Positions 34,979 to 43,978 of a stretch of DNA of 64,000 nucleotides are shown here, piece after piece. This stretch comes from Psychrobacillus sp044762855 (GTDB lineage Bacteria > Bacillota > Bacilli > Bacillales_A > Planococcaceae), in contig NZ_JBIWFB010000009.1 of the NCBI RefSeq assembly GCF_044762855.1, positions 1-64,000 on the forward strand, in the 5' to 3' direction. Under the pieces are notes generated by a model. The model worked only from the letters and a program-made list of their open reading frames with translations. It made no database searches and had not been told where the DNA came from. Made by a program: the position numbers and the translations under genes. The first letter of the stretch is position 1. Each line of letters begins with the position of its first letter.

Positions 34979-35923
34979 TATGGCTATTTTACGTTCTTGT
35001 GTAACAGCATTTATTTGACCACCTATTAATAGTACAATTCCGGAAATGTACAGCCATAACATAAGTACGATAATCCCTCCGATACTACCGTATGTGGAAG
35101 AATAGTTTCCGAAATTATTAACATAATAAGAGAAACCTAGAGATACGATTATCCAGCCTATTGTTGCAAATGCTGCTCCCGGAAATACGCTACGTAGAAA
35201 TAATTTTTGATTAGGTACAATCCAAAACAATCCAGTTAGAACAATTAGCATAATAAGAGGAGTAATCGTCCATCTTAAACTATTCCAAAGCTTCACAAAT
35301 CCTTCTTCAAAGCCAAAATAAGAAAATAATATAGTACCAATCTGTTGTCCGAAAATTGGTAGCACAAGCATTACGACAAACAATATGATCATGAGTAATG
35401 TAAAGATAACAGACAATCCTCGTACGAGAAAAAATGGTCGAGTTTCATCCAAATTATATGATCTATTTAACGATTTTACTATTGCATTCATCCCATTGGA
35501 AGCTGACCAAATAGTACCTATTACACCAAGGGATAACAATCCACCATTTCTAGTTAGCAGTATATCTGAAATAGTTCCTTCGATAAGAATATATACATCT
35601 TGCGGCGCATAATTTTCTATAAAGCGAAATACTTGCGCTTCCTCCAAATTTAAATATGGTAATAACGTAACAATAAAAATAAGTAAAGGAAATAACGACA
35701 ATAAAAAAAAGTAAGCAAGTTGTGCAGCTAATCCTGTAATATCCGTTTTTTGAATATGTACGATTAAATGCTTAAAGTATCCTTCCCATGTCGTTAAATC
35801 TTGGGGCTCTTCTGGCTTTTTATCCTTCTTTTTTATATTAAGAAATTTTAATTTACTAAACCAATTATTAGAGGAGGAAGAATGCCCCTTTAGTTGATGT
35901 TCTTGTTCTCGTTTATGGTTCAT
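34958..35923 (-). CDS. YihY/BrkB family membrane protein
   Basis: This 321-residue protein has a charged N-terminal tail of about 50 residues and six predicted helices with the YihY/BrkB patterns LAAQLAYFFLLSLFPLLIF and GSIGGIIVLMLWLYISG. The family was once called RNase BN, but that role belongs to another protein; the actual function is uncertain. The internal ATG at 35923 is preferred because AAAGGAG lies 8-9 nt ahead. The longer frame would start inside that region without a site. Confidence 0.85.
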   Translation of the reverse strand: MNHKREQEHQLKGHSSSSNNWFSKLKFLNIKKKDKKPEEPQDLTTWEGYFKHLIVHIQKTDITGLAAQLAYFFLLSLFPLLIFIVTLLPYLNLEEAQVFRFIENYAPQDVYILIEGTISDILLTRNGGLLSLGVIGTIWSASNGMNAIVKSLNRSYNLDETRPFFLVRGLSVIFTLLMIILFVVMLVLPIFGQQIGTILFSYFGFEEGFVKLWNSLRWTITPLIMLIVLTGLFWIVPNQKLFLRSVFPGAAFATIGWIIVSLGFSYYVNNFGNYSSTYGSIGGIIVLMLWLYISGIVLLIGGQINAVTQERKIAIEKAEGN

Positions 35924-35947
35924 TCCATCCTCTCCTTTCATTGTTAT

Positions 35948-36322
35948 TTATTGTTTGACGACGTACTCATCTGATTCCGATTCGACAATCGATTTGTATT
36001 CTTCTTTAGATTGTGCAAATGCTTCTTTCGTGTCGGTTAAAAGTGTTTTCACTTGAGGGGTCATTTCTTTTACTTCATTTACTTTTTGCGAGATATAAGT
36101 CGCATCCGAATTAATCTGTTCATAAAAAGATTTCCATTTTGTTAGTTGATCTTCAAGAGTCATTTTTAGTTCTTGTCTATTTGTACTATAATACTTTATT
36201 TGACGTCCAATACTATTCGATTTTTGGATAACTGCATTTCTTGTCTTTTCATCTAACATCGTTAATGCGCCACCAATAAGTGCACCACATACTACGCCTT
36301 TAACAAATTTGCTCTCACTCAT
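35948..36322 (-). CDS. YtxH-like small membrane-associated protein
   Basis: This 124-residue protein has an N-terminal apolar, glycine-rich segment (FVKGVVCGALIGGALTML), the pattern of YtxH-domain proteins, followed by a long charged helical region likely to form a coiled coil. YtxH-type proteins are often stress-induced; the role here is unknown. ATG follows GGAGGTTATGAG. It lies just upstream of the YihY-like gene and may be co-transcribed. Confidence 0.7.
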   Translation of the reverse strand: MSESKFVKGVVCGALIGGALTMLDEKTRNAVIQKSNSIGRQIKYYSTNRQELKMTLEDQLTKWKSFYEQINSDATYISQKVNEVKEMTPQVKTLLTDTKEAFAQSKEEYKSIVESESDEYVVKQ

Positions 36323-36525
36323 CTCATAACCTCCGTTAAATAAGTTTCTATAAATTAATTATACCCCCGACTCGGAGGAATAAAACAAAAGTATTTTTTA
36401 TTTCTATTTTAAAATTTATCTTGACTATAACTATAATTTATTGAATATTAGCAATAAGGGGAAATCTAATAGAAAGGTTAGAAATGTTCACTTTATAGCA
36501 AAATAGAAAATGGGGGTTTTAAAAA

Positions 36526-37893
36526 ATGGAGAAGTTGAATGAAATTTTAGGAAGTATCTCTTCTGTAATTTGGGGAATACCACTCCTAATACTAATCGTT
36601 GGGACAGGTATTTATTTAACAGTACGAGTAGGTGTTCTTCAAATAAGGTTACTGCCTGCAGCGTTAAAACTAGTATTCTCTAAGAAGCATGATAAGACAG
36701 CAGAAGGGGACATTTCCCAATTCCAGGCACTTACTACTGCTCTCGCTGCAACAGTTGGTACCGGTAATATCGTTGGGGTCGCAACTGCAGTTGTACTTGG
36801 TGGTCCAGGTGCAGTATTTTGGATGTGGGTTTCTGCATTCTTTGGGATGGCAACAAAATATAGTGAAGCTATATTAGCAGTAAGATTTCGCGTGAAAGAC
36901 GCTAAAGGTCAAATGGCAGGTGGCCCGATGTACTATTTAGAGCATGGGCTTAAGCAAAAATGGCTAGCTGTATTGTTTGCCATTTTCGGTGCACTTGCAG
37001 CATTCGGTATAGGTAATGGAACACAGTCTAACTCTGTTGCAGGAGTTGTAAAATCTACGTTTGGTTTAGATACTTGGATTACGGGAGCGGCTCTTATGAT
37101 ATTTACCGCACTTGTTATTCTTGGTGGTATTAAGTCAATTGGTAATGTAACAGCAATTTTTGTTCCTATTATGGCAGTATTTTATTTAATAGCTGGTTTA
37201 CTTGTTATGGTTATGAACATTACTGCTATTCCAGAAGCATTTGCTACAATTTTTAGAATGGCGTTTTCTGGCGAGGCCGCACTGGGTGGGGCAATTGGTG
37301 CAGCTATTCGTTATGGTATTGCGCGTGGGGTATTCTCTAATGAAGCTGGTCTAGGTTCGGCTCCTATTGCTGCAGCTGCTGCAAAAACGGATTTACCTGG
37401 AAGACAAGCACTTGTTTCGATGACCCAGGTATTTTTGGACACATTCCTTATTTGTTCCATTACTGGCGTTACAATCGTCATGTCTGGTATGTATAAAGAT
37501 ACTAGTCTTGCTGCAAATGAGTTAACATCTGTAGCTTTCGGACATTTTTTAGGTGACTTTGGACCATATGTTGTAGCGATTGGATTAATCTTTTTTGCTA
37601 CTTCCACTATTTTCGGTTGGGCTTATTACGGTGAAAAATGCTTCCAGTACTTATTTAAAAATCCTTCTTTATTAATTATTTACCGCATCGCATTTGTTAT
37701 TATGGTACCTATCGGAGCTATCGTTTCGCTTGATCTTATCTGGACTTTCTCAGATATCGCAAATGGCTTGATGGCGATTCCGAACTTAATAGGTTTGCTT
37801 GGACTCTCTGGTATTGTAGTATATGAAACAAAACGTATTCAAGAAAAGTTAAAAGAAGAAAAAGCTGAGGCTAAAGCTACCAAATCAATATAG
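36526..37893 (+). CDS. Alanine or glycine:cation symporter (AGCS family)
   Basis: This 455-residue sodium-coupled amino-acid transporter has about eleven helices. Family motifs are ATVGTGNIVGVATAVVLGGPGAVFWMW, FSNEAGLGSAPIAAAAA and WAYYGEKC. It takes up alanine, glycine or D-alanine. ATG follows GGGGG. Paralogs such as AlsT and YrbD cannot be separated by eye. Confidence 0.9.
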   Translation: MEKLNEILGSISSVIWGIPLLILIVGTGIYLTVRVGVLQIRLLPAALKLVFSKKHDKTAEGDISQFQALTTALAATVGTGNIVGVATAVVLGGPGAVFWMWVSAFFGMATKYSEAILAVRFRVKDAKGQMAGGPMYYLEHGLKQKWLAVLFAIFGALAAFGIGNGTQSNSVAGVVKSTFGLDTWITGAALMIFTALVILGGIKSIGNVTAIFVPIMAVFYLIAGLLVMVMNITAIPEAFATIFRMAFSGEAALGGAIGAAIRYGIARGVFSNEAGLGSAPIAAAAAKTDLPGRQALVSMTQVFLDTFLICSITGVTIVMSGMYKDTSLAANELTSVAFGHFLGDFGPYVVAIGLIFFATSTIFGWAYYGEKCFQYLFKNPSLLIIYRIAFVIMVPIGAIVSLDLIWTFSDIANGLMAIPNLIGLLGLSGIVVYETKRIQEKLKEEKAEAKATKSI

Positions 37894-37959
37894 TATTTGA
37901 CAATTGAACTAGAGCGTGAAATGATAAAGTTCTAATGTATGAAAGGTAGGTACAAGAGA

Positions 37960-38181
37960 ATGAATTTATCAGAACCCACTGCTGAAAACGTTGCGTTTAT
38001 GATTGAGACTATAAAAGAAAAACTTCGCATGGTAAATGTCGATGCAATGAAATCAGAACATTTTAATGCATCTCAATATGAAGATCTAGTCTATCTATAT
38101 GAAATGGTGAAAAAAAGAGATTCTTTTAGCCCAAGTGAAATGCAAGCAATTGCCGCTGAACTTGGAAGCTTACGCAAATAA
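37960..38181 (+). CDS. yfkK: UPF0435/DUF1128 family protein YfkK
   Basis: This 73-residue helical protein ends with SFSPSEMQAIAAELGSLRK, the hallmark of the UPF0435 (YfkK) family, whose function is unknown. The ATG at 37960 follows AAAGGTAGG; an in-frame ATG seven codons upstream has no binding site. It is followed by a strong terminator. Confidence 0.83.
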   Translation: MNLSEPTAENVAFMIETIKEKLRMVNVDAMKSEHFNASQYEDLVYLYEMVKKRDSFSPSEMQAIAAELGSLRK

Positions 38182-38220
38182 AAAATTCCTTCCCAATATA
38201 ACGTTGGGAAGGAATTTTTT
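38181..38220. terminator. Bidirectional terminator between yfkK and psuG
   Basis: The 16-bp perfect arms AAAAATTCCTTCCCAA (38181-38196) and complement (38204-38219) have a 7-nt loop. Confidence 0.9.
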
Positions 38221-38239
38221 CGTTTGCGACCGTTTAAAA

Positions 38240-39148
38240 TTATTTGTTTAGTTCAACTGCGATTTGAGCTCCAACTTTTGCATTGTTATAAACAAGCTCA
38301 ATGTTTGATTCTAATGATTTACCTTCCGTTAATTCTTTTACTTTTCCAAGTAAGAAAGGTGTCACGTCTTTTCCTTTAATGCCGTTTTCATCTGCTTCTT
38401 TTAAAGCTGTATGGATGATGTCATTGATATATGCTTCGTCTAATGAGAATTCTGCTGGAATTGGGTTTGCAATAATTGCTCCTCCGTTTAATCCTAACTC
38501 CCATTTTGTTTTAAGCATTTCTGCAACTTCTTTAGGCTCGTCTAAACGGAAGTTAGCTGCAAATTGGCTCGTTGCTGTATAGAATGCTGGGAACGCATCT
38601 GTTCCGAAACCTACTACTGGCACACCTTTTGTTTCTAAATATTCTAAAGTTAAACCGATATCCAAGATAGATTTTGCTCCAGCGCATACTACTGCTACAT
38701 TTGTAGAAGCTAGTTCTTCTAAATCAGCCGAAATATCCATCGTCGTTTCAGCACCTCTATGCACGCCACCAATACCGCCTGTTACGAACATTTTGATACC
38801 AGCAAGTTCAGCACAAATCATCGTTGTTGCAACTGTTGTAGCCCCGATTTCTTTAGAAGCAACTACATATGCAAGATCTCTTCTCGATGTTTTTCTTACA
38901 TTTTTACTTGTAGCAAGCGTTTCAAGATCTTCGTTTGAAAGTCCGATTTTAATCTCGCCATCCATGATCGCAATTGTTGCTGGTACTGCTCCATTATCAC
39001 GAATAATTTGTTCCACTTTTTTAGCCATTTCTACGTTTTGTGGATAAGGCATACCGTGTGAAATGATTGTTGACTCTAAAGCAACGATTGGTTGTCCTGC
39101 TGCCATTCCTTGTTCTACTTCTTGTGAGTACGTTAAATATTGTTTCAT
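38240..39148 (-). CDS. psuG: Pseudouridine-5'-phosphate glycosidase PsuG
   Basis: This 302-residue enzyme of the IndA/PsuG family splits pseudouridine 5'-phosphate to uracil and ribose 5-phosphate. Conserved stretches are VALESTIISHGMPYPQN, FVTGGIGGVHRGAETTMDIS, and VVGFGTDAFPAFY. Its ATG overlaps the TGA of the upstream kinase gene (ATGA), so the pair is translationally coupled. Together they form a complete pseudouridine salvage pathway. Confidence 0.93.
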   Translation of the reverse strand: MKQYLTYSQEVEQGMAAGQPIVALESTIISHGMPYPQNVEMAKKVEQIIRDNGAVPATIAIMDGEIKIGLSNEDLETLATSKNVRKTSRRDLAYVVASKEIGATTVATTMICAELAGIKMFVTGGIGGVHRGAETTMDISADLEELASTNVAVVCAGAKSILDIGLTLEYLETKGVPVVGFGTDAFPAFYTATSQFAANFRLDEPKEVAEMLKTKWELGLNGGAIIANPIPAEFSLDEAYINDIIHTALKEADENGIKGKDVTPFLLGKVKELTEGKSLESNIELVYNNAKVGAQIAVELNK

Positions 39149-40245
39149 AATATATATTCCTCCAATTCATTATTTAAACCGATTTTTGTAAGTTCCGTAC
39201 GAACCGTTTCAGGGGACTGAAGTGTTTTATTGGCATTGACCATTCCAGTTTGTACTGCTTGTTTTACTTCCATGCCTTCTAGCCATGCATGTAATGTTCC
39301 CGCTACAAATGCGTCTCCTGCACCTGTTACATCTACTATATTATCTGCATGAATTGCTGGCGCTACAGTTGTTTCAATCTGCTGTCCAGCAAATACGACG
39401 CCTTTACTCCCACCTGTGACAACTACTTGTTTGATCCCTTTTTCTACAAATAACTCTGCAGCTTTTTTCCATGACGACTCATCTTCTATAGTCATTCGGA
39501 AATAAGTTTCCGCTTCGTCTTTATTTGTTATTAACCATTCAATTCCTTCTAAAGACTCTGGCATTCTGTTCATCTTCGGAGAAGAAACCGGAATAATTGC
39601 GAGTGGTATTTTATAACCTATTGAAATAGTTTGGACATATTCAATAACATCTTTTGGACAATTCATATCAATGATTAACAGTTGAGCTTTTGTTAAATGT
39701 GTTTCTTGTTTCTTCAAGTATTCCACTGTAAATTGATCGTAAATATCCATATTCGCTAATGCAAACAACATTTCTCCATGCGTATCTAATATGGCGGAGT
39801 AAGTCCCTGTTTGATAATTTGCTAATTTTTCTACTGAGAACAAATTCATCCAAGGGCTTGATGCTTTTTCAATGGATTCATATTCCATATCATTTCCTAC
39901 CACAGTAAGCATACGCACACTATGTCCTAGTCTCCCCAAGTTTTCTGCAATATTTCTTGCAACGCCACCAATGCTTTGTAAGCTAGTAGTTGGATTGGAA
40001 GTCCCCATTTGTAAGTTGCTTTTCACTATATATTTTCTATCGACATTCGCTCCACCTATACAAATAATTTCTTTGTTTTCCGGTAAAATATAGGCTCTTC
40101 CAGTTATTTTCCCGCTTTTAATAAGCCCAGAAATAATATTAGCAACAGCTGGCCTAGACATATTTAATTCATTGGCAATTTCTAACTGAGAAGCGTATGG
40201 ATTCTTTTTAAGATAGTTCAAAATCTTAACTTCTTTCGAGTCCAA
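39145..40245 (-). CDS. psuK: Pseudouridine kinase with N-terminal winged helix
   Basis: This 366-residue fusion protein has an N-terminal winged helix-turn-helix (about residues 5-58, YASQLEIANELNMSRPAVANIISGL) and a PfkB carbohydrate kinase domain with GGVARNIAENL and the anion-hole motif DVTGAGDAFVAGTLHAW. Pairing with psuG identifies the substrate as pseudouridine. The DNA-binding domain suggests that the kinase also regulates its own operon. The start is TTG after AAAGGAGGA. A generic sugar kinase is the alternative. Confidence 0.87.
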   Translation of the reverse strand: MDSKEVKILNYLKKNPYASQLEIANELNMSRPAVANIISGLIKSGKITGRAYILPENKEIICIGGANVDRKYIVKSNLQMGTSNPTTSLQSIGGVARNIAENLGRLGHSVRMLTVVGNDMEYESIEKASSPWMNLFSVEKLANYQTGTYSAILDTHGEMLFALANMDIYDQFTVEYLKKQETHLTKAQLLIIDMNCPKDVIEYVQTISIGYKIPLAIIPVSSPKMNRMPESLEGIEWLITNKDEAETYFRMTIEDESSWKKAAELFVEKGIKQVVVTGGSKGVVFAGQQIETTVAPAIHADNIVDVTGAGDAFVAGTLHAWLEGMEVKQAVQTGMVNANKTLQSPETVRTELTKIGLNNELEEYIL

Positions 40246-40316
40246 TTAATTTCCTCCTTTCACTCAAGAATGAACTTTTGTTTTAATTATAAACTTTTGT
40301 TTCAAAAAGTCAAAAG

Positions 40317-40345
40317 AAAACTGACAACAAAATGAGTTGTCAGTT
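40317..40345 (-). terminator. Terminator of motAB
   Basis: The stem ACTGACAAC/GTTGTCAGT (40320-40328 with 40336-40344) is followed on the minus strand by a U-rich tract. Confidence 0.75.
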
Positions 40346-40352
40346 AGTAGTA

Positions 40353-41126
40353 TTACTGTGGGGCATCATTTAATGTACCATCTTCTAACACACGTGGTTG
40401 AATCAGTACTTCCACTCTTCTATTTTGTGCACGACCTTCCGCAGTATCGTTAGAGGCTACTGGTTTATTTTCTCCGTATCCTTTAGCACTAAAATAGAGT
40501 GGATCAACCGTATTATTTTCAACTAAAATTCTCAAAAAATTAACGGAACGCATAACACTTAGTTCCCAGTTAGATGAAAATTCATTACTTGAAATCGGAA
40601 TATCATCTGTATGTCCTGTAATAACAACGTTTCTAGGCGGATCAAATACAAGTAAATTCGCTATATCTTCTGCAATTTGTCGATACTCCGGCTTCACTTC
40701 CGCTTGTCCCATATCAAATAGGATATTATCTCGAATGGTAACTAATAATCCTTCTCCTGTTAGTTCAGTAGCAAATTGTTTCTCTAATGCATTCACTGCA
40801 ATATACTCATCTACACTATCTTGAATTTCCGCTAATGCTTGTTGGTCTTCTATATAAGCCGTGCTCTCACCATCTTCACCTTGACCTAAGTCATTAGGCG
40901 TGTCAGGCATTTGAATTGGAGATGGCTGTTCAAAAATACCAGTCCCTCCATCGAATACTTGGTTGAAGGCTTGAGACATTTGTTCCAACTTTTGTTGATC
41001 TACAGAACTTGAAGCAAATAACACGATGAAAAGAGCTAGCAATAAGGTTAAAACATCGGAATATGGAAGTAGCCAAGCTTCACTTACTTCTTCTTCATGC
41101 TTATGTTTTTTATGCTTCTTTGCCAA
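40353..41126 (-). CDS. motB: Flagellar motor stator protein MotB
   Basis: This 257-residue stator subunit has a basic, His-rich N-terminus, one membrane helix (WLLPYSDVLTLLLALFIVLF) with the proton-carrying aspartate in PYSD, and a C-terminal OmpA/peptidoglycan-binding domain (VITGHTDDIPI, NRRVEVLI). The start is taken as TTG at 41126 because GGGGAGG lies 6 nt before it. A frame seven codons longer lacks a site. It overlaps motA by 17 nt. The helix is more like proton-type MotB than sodium-type MotS. Confidence 0.9.
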   Translation of the reverse strand: MAKKHKKHKHEEEVSEAWLLPYSDVLTLLLALFIVLFASSSVDQQKLEQMSQAFNQVFDGGTGIFEQPSPIQMPDTPNDLGQGEDGESTAYIEDQQALAEIQDSVDEYIAVNALEKQFATELTGEGLLVTIRDNILFDMGQAEVKPEYRQIAEDIANLLVFDPPRNVVITGHTDDIPISSNEFSSNWELSVMRSVNFLRILVENNTVDPLYFSAKGYGENKPVASNDTAEGRAQNRRVEVLIQPRVLEDGTLNDAPQ

Positions 41127-41913
41127 GGCCAGCCTCCCCGCTTTCATTTAGAACTTTTTTGCGCTCTGACATAGATAGGTAAGAAGACAATTTTTGTTCA
41201 ATAACTCGTGGAGCATCTCCTTCTAATACGGAAAGAATACCTTCAAGCATCATTGTCTTTTGTCTAATTTCTTGTTTCGATTTACGTTTTAATTTATTGG
41301 CAAATGGATGCCATAAAACGTAACCAGTGAAAATACCTAGAAGTGTTGCGATGAATGCCGCTGAAATGGCATGTGCTAATTTATCAATATCACTCATATC
41401 ACTTAACGCTGCTATTAGTCCAACTACTGCACCAAGTACACCAAGGGTAGGTGCATATGTACCAGCTTGCGTAAAAATTTGGGCGCCTCCAGAATGCCTT
41501 TCCTCTAATGCGTCAATTTCTTCTGTCAAGACATCTCGAATATAATCTGCATTTTGTCCATCAATAGCTAATGTCAGACCATTTTTTAAAAATGGATCTT
41601 CTACTTCTGTTGTTTTACTTTCTAATGCTAATAATCCTTCTCTACGAGCTAGATCAGCCCAACTTGAAAACATTTTAATAACTTCCACATCAGGTACTAG
41701 CTTTGACTCTTTAAAAATTACTCCAAATAGCTTTGGTACCCTTTTTAACTCACTTGTCGGGAACCCAATAACAACCGTTGCAATCGTTCCAAAAATAATG
41801 ATTAAAATAGCAGCAGGGTTTAATAAGTTTGCTAAACCGGCCCCTTTTAATACCATTCCAACAGCTACTGAAACAAACCCTATTATTAAACCGAATACTG
41901 TAGACTTATCCAT
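41110..41913 (-). CDS. motA: Flagellar motor stator protein MotA
   Basis: This 267-residue four-helix stator subunit starts with MDKSTVFGLIIGFVSVAVGM and has LLNPAAILIIIFGTIATVVI and the conserved periplasmic/TM3 region APTLGVLGAVVGLIAAL. It forms the ion channel with MotB and converts proton flow into torque. ATG follows GGAGG. A sigma-D-like -10 lies 33 nt upstream. Confidence 0.93.
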   Translation of the reverse strand: MDKSTVFGLIIGFVSVAVGMVLKGAGLANLLNPAAILIIIFGTIATVVIGFPTSELKRVPKLFGVIFKESKLVPDVEVIKMFSSWADLARREGLLALESKTTEVEDPFLKNGLTLAIDGQNADYIRDVLTEEIDALEERHSGGAQIFTQAGTYAPTLGVLGAVVGLIAALSDMSDIDKLAHAISAAFIATLLGIFTGYVLWHPFANKLKRKSKQEIRQKTMMLEGILSVLEGDAPRVIEQKLSSYLSMSERKKVLNESGEAGLGKEA

Positions 41914-41945
41914 TCCATTTCCTCCACATTCTATTTCTGTACTTT

Positions 41946-41953
41946 ATTTCGGC
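41946..41953 (-). promoter_or_regulatory. Candidate sigma-D promoter -10 of motAB
   Basis: On the minus strand GCCGAAAT matches the sigma-D -10 consensus GCCGATAT at 7 of 8 positions. The -35 (TCAA about 14 nt upstream, consensus TAAA) is weak. Confidence 0.5.
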
Positions 41954-42105
41954 ATTATTAAACATATTTGAATATCAATCTTTCTTTTCCTTCATATAAA
42001 TGCAGTAAAATTGAACAAATTTCTACTTTTCTAATACGAATGATTATTGTCATATCATTCGTAAAACTGATACTATGAAAATATGCATAGAAAGGGAGTA
42101 TGAAT

Positions 42106-43338
42106 ATGTCATCGTTTAAAACTAAATTAGAAAAATATGCTTCATTGGCAGTGGAAGTTGGGGTAAATATTCAACCTGGACAAAAATTATACATCGCAGC
42201 TTCTATTGATAGTGTAGAACTTGTCCGCTTAATCACAAAAAAAGCTTATGAAATTGGTGCTGGTCAAGTGTTTGTAGACTTCTCTGATGATGAGATTACA
42301 CGCCTACGCTATGATTTGGCTCCAAAAGATTCTTTTGACTATTATCCATCATGGAAAGTACAAGAACGAGAACTATTAGCAGAAGAAGGTGCTGCGTTTA
42401 TGAGCATCATGAGTCAAAGTCCTGATCTTTTAAAAGGCGTAGACACAGCTAAAATTGCTGCATTCCAAAAAGCAACTGGGCAAGCTTTAAGTAAATATCG
42501 CCAATATGTACAATCAGATAAAATCAGCTGGACAGTAATCGCATCTCCGTCCAAAGACTGGGCAAGCAAAGTGTTCCCAGAACTAGCAGAAGAAGAACAA
42601 GTCCCTGCATTATGGGAAGCTATTTTCAAAGCGGTTCGTGCAGATTTAGAAGATCCTGTCGCAGCTTGGAAAGAGCATGATACCCTTTTACACAAAAAAG
42701 TAGATTATTTAAATGATAAAAACTATAAAAAACTTCACTATACGGCTCCTGGTACAGATTTAACAATTGAACTTCCAAAAGGGCATGTTTGGTGTGGAGC
42801 TAGTAGTGTAAACGAAAAAGGCGAAGATTTCATGGCAAATATGCCGACAGAAGAAGTATTTACAGTTCCTTTGAAAACAGGTGTGGAAGGCTATGTAGCG
42901 AGTAGCAAGCCATTAAGTTATGGTGGAAATATTATTGACAATTTCAGCGTTACTTTTGAAAAAGGTCGTATTGTAAAAGTAGAAGCAGAGCAAGGTCAAG
43001 AAGTACTGGAAAATCTTGTCGCTACAGACGAGGGTTCTCACTATTTAGGAGAAGTAGCGCTTGTACCTCATGATTCACCGATTTCGAATTCTAATTTATT
43101 ATTTTATAACACTTTGTTCGATGAGAATGCTTCCAACCATTTGGCAATCGGAAGTGCTTATGCTTTCTGCCTAGAAGGTGGGAAGAAGATGAGTCGTGAA
43201 GAGCTTGCGGAACATGGATTGAATGAAAGTATTACGCATGTAGATTTTATGATTGGTTCAGATCAAATGAATATAGATGGCATTAAAGAAGATGGCTCTA
43301 CAGAACCTATCTTCCGCAATGGTAATTGGGCATTTTAA
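42106..43338 (+). CDS. M29 family aminopeptidase
   Basis: This 410-residue metallo-aminopeptidase of the thermophilic aminopeptidase (AmpS/PepS) family has conserved metal-site segments: NMPTEEVFTVP, LGEVALVPHDSPIS, NTLFDENASNHLAIG and HVDFMIG. The second ATG (42106) is chosen because AAAGGGAG then lies 7 nt ahead. A paralog lies at 53164. The two share the same motifs throughout, which points to gene duplication. Confidence 0.9.
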   Translation: MSSFKTKLEKYASLAVEVGVNIQPGQKLYIAASIDSVELVRLITKKAYEIGAGQVFVDFSDDEITRLRYDLAPKDSFDYYPSWKVQERELLAEEGAAFMSIMSQSPDLLKGVDTAKIAAFQKATGQALSKYRQYVQSDKISWTVIASPSKDWASKVFPELAEEEQVPALWEAIFKAVRADLEDPVAAWKEHDTLLHKKVDYLNDKNYKKLHYTAPGTDLTIELPKGHVWCGASSVNEKGEDFMANMPTEEVFTVPLKTGVEGYVASSKPLSYGGNIIDNFSVTFEKGRIVKVEAEQGQEVLENLVATDEGSHYLGEVALVPHDSPISNSNLLFYNTLFDENASNHLAIGSAYAFCLEGGKKMSREELAEHGLNESITHVDFMIGSDQMNIDGIKEDGSTEPIFRNGNWAF

Positions 43339-43437
43339 AACTATTTAACTACTGGTTTCGTTTCTAAATATTTCTTCTTACTTTTTCTAAGTAGATAAGC
43401 TATAATAGTAGTATCATAACTAGTGAGGTGTTTAATA

Positions 43438-43572
43438 ATGGGCTTATTCACAGTTACAGTTCTTGGTTTTGCAGTATGTATAGGGATTTCAGGATATACA
43501 ATTATTCATTACTTCGCTAAAGGCATGAACACACACGACGCTATCCAAGTAGATCCTAAACCTTCTAAATAA
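43438..43572 (+). CDS. Small single-pass membrane protein
   Basis: This 44-residue protein has one hydrophobic helix (about residues 4-26, TVTVLGFAVCIGISGYTIIH) and a short polar C-terminus. ATG follows GTGAGGTG, a TATAAT lies upstream near 43401, and a perfect terminator follows the stop. The gene context is therefore convincing, although the family is unknown. Confidence 0.65.
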   Translation: MGLFTVTVLGFAVCIGISGYTIIHYFAKGMNTHDAIQVDPKPSK

Positions 43573-43575
43573 TCC

Positions 43576-43608
43576 AAACAACCGCATTTTATGCGGTTGT
43601 TTTTTTTC
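43576..43608 (+). terminator. Terminator after the small membrane protein gene
   Basis: The 12-bp arms AAACAACCGCAT (43576-43587) and complement (43591-43602) have a 3-nt loop and T8. Confidence 0.92.
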
Positions 43609-43643
43609 TGTAGTTAAATATCCTTTGTTACCCAATATAATAT

Positions 43644-43772
43644 TTACATTTTAGCATAATGTTTATCTTCGTCTTCAGAGTACTTTAGACTGGAATGTTT
43701 AGTAATACCTTTACCGAGGCTTCTAAATACAAAATGGGATGCTTGCTTATTTTTAACTAAAACAGATGTCAT
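43644..43772 (-). CDS. Candidate 42-residue small protein upstream of mreBH
   Basis: The reverse strand of the 43609-43978 gap carries an ATG-started frame. It encodes MTSVLVKNKQASHFVFRSLG, then KGITKHSSLKYSEDEDKHYAKM. The composition is ordinary and soluble, with a basic first half and acidic patch. A possible binding site AAAGGA is 12 nt upstream, a little far. No family was recognised. It is divergent from mreBH. Confidence 0.4.
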   Translation of the reverse strand: MTSVLVKNKQASHFVFRSLGKGITKHSSLKYSEDEDKHYAKM

Positions 43773-43978
43773 TACGTCTCTTTTTCCTTTCTTTTTGGTA
43801 ACAATAGTATTTCAAATTTATTACAATATAGTACTATCACATCAATTTGCCGAATCTCATTAATCAAAAATAACCATTTTCTATTGAAACATACGTAAAC
43901 TTCCAACATATAACATATGGCAAACGTCTATTTATCTATTATACTTGACTCAGGTACCATTGGATTGGAGGAACAATA

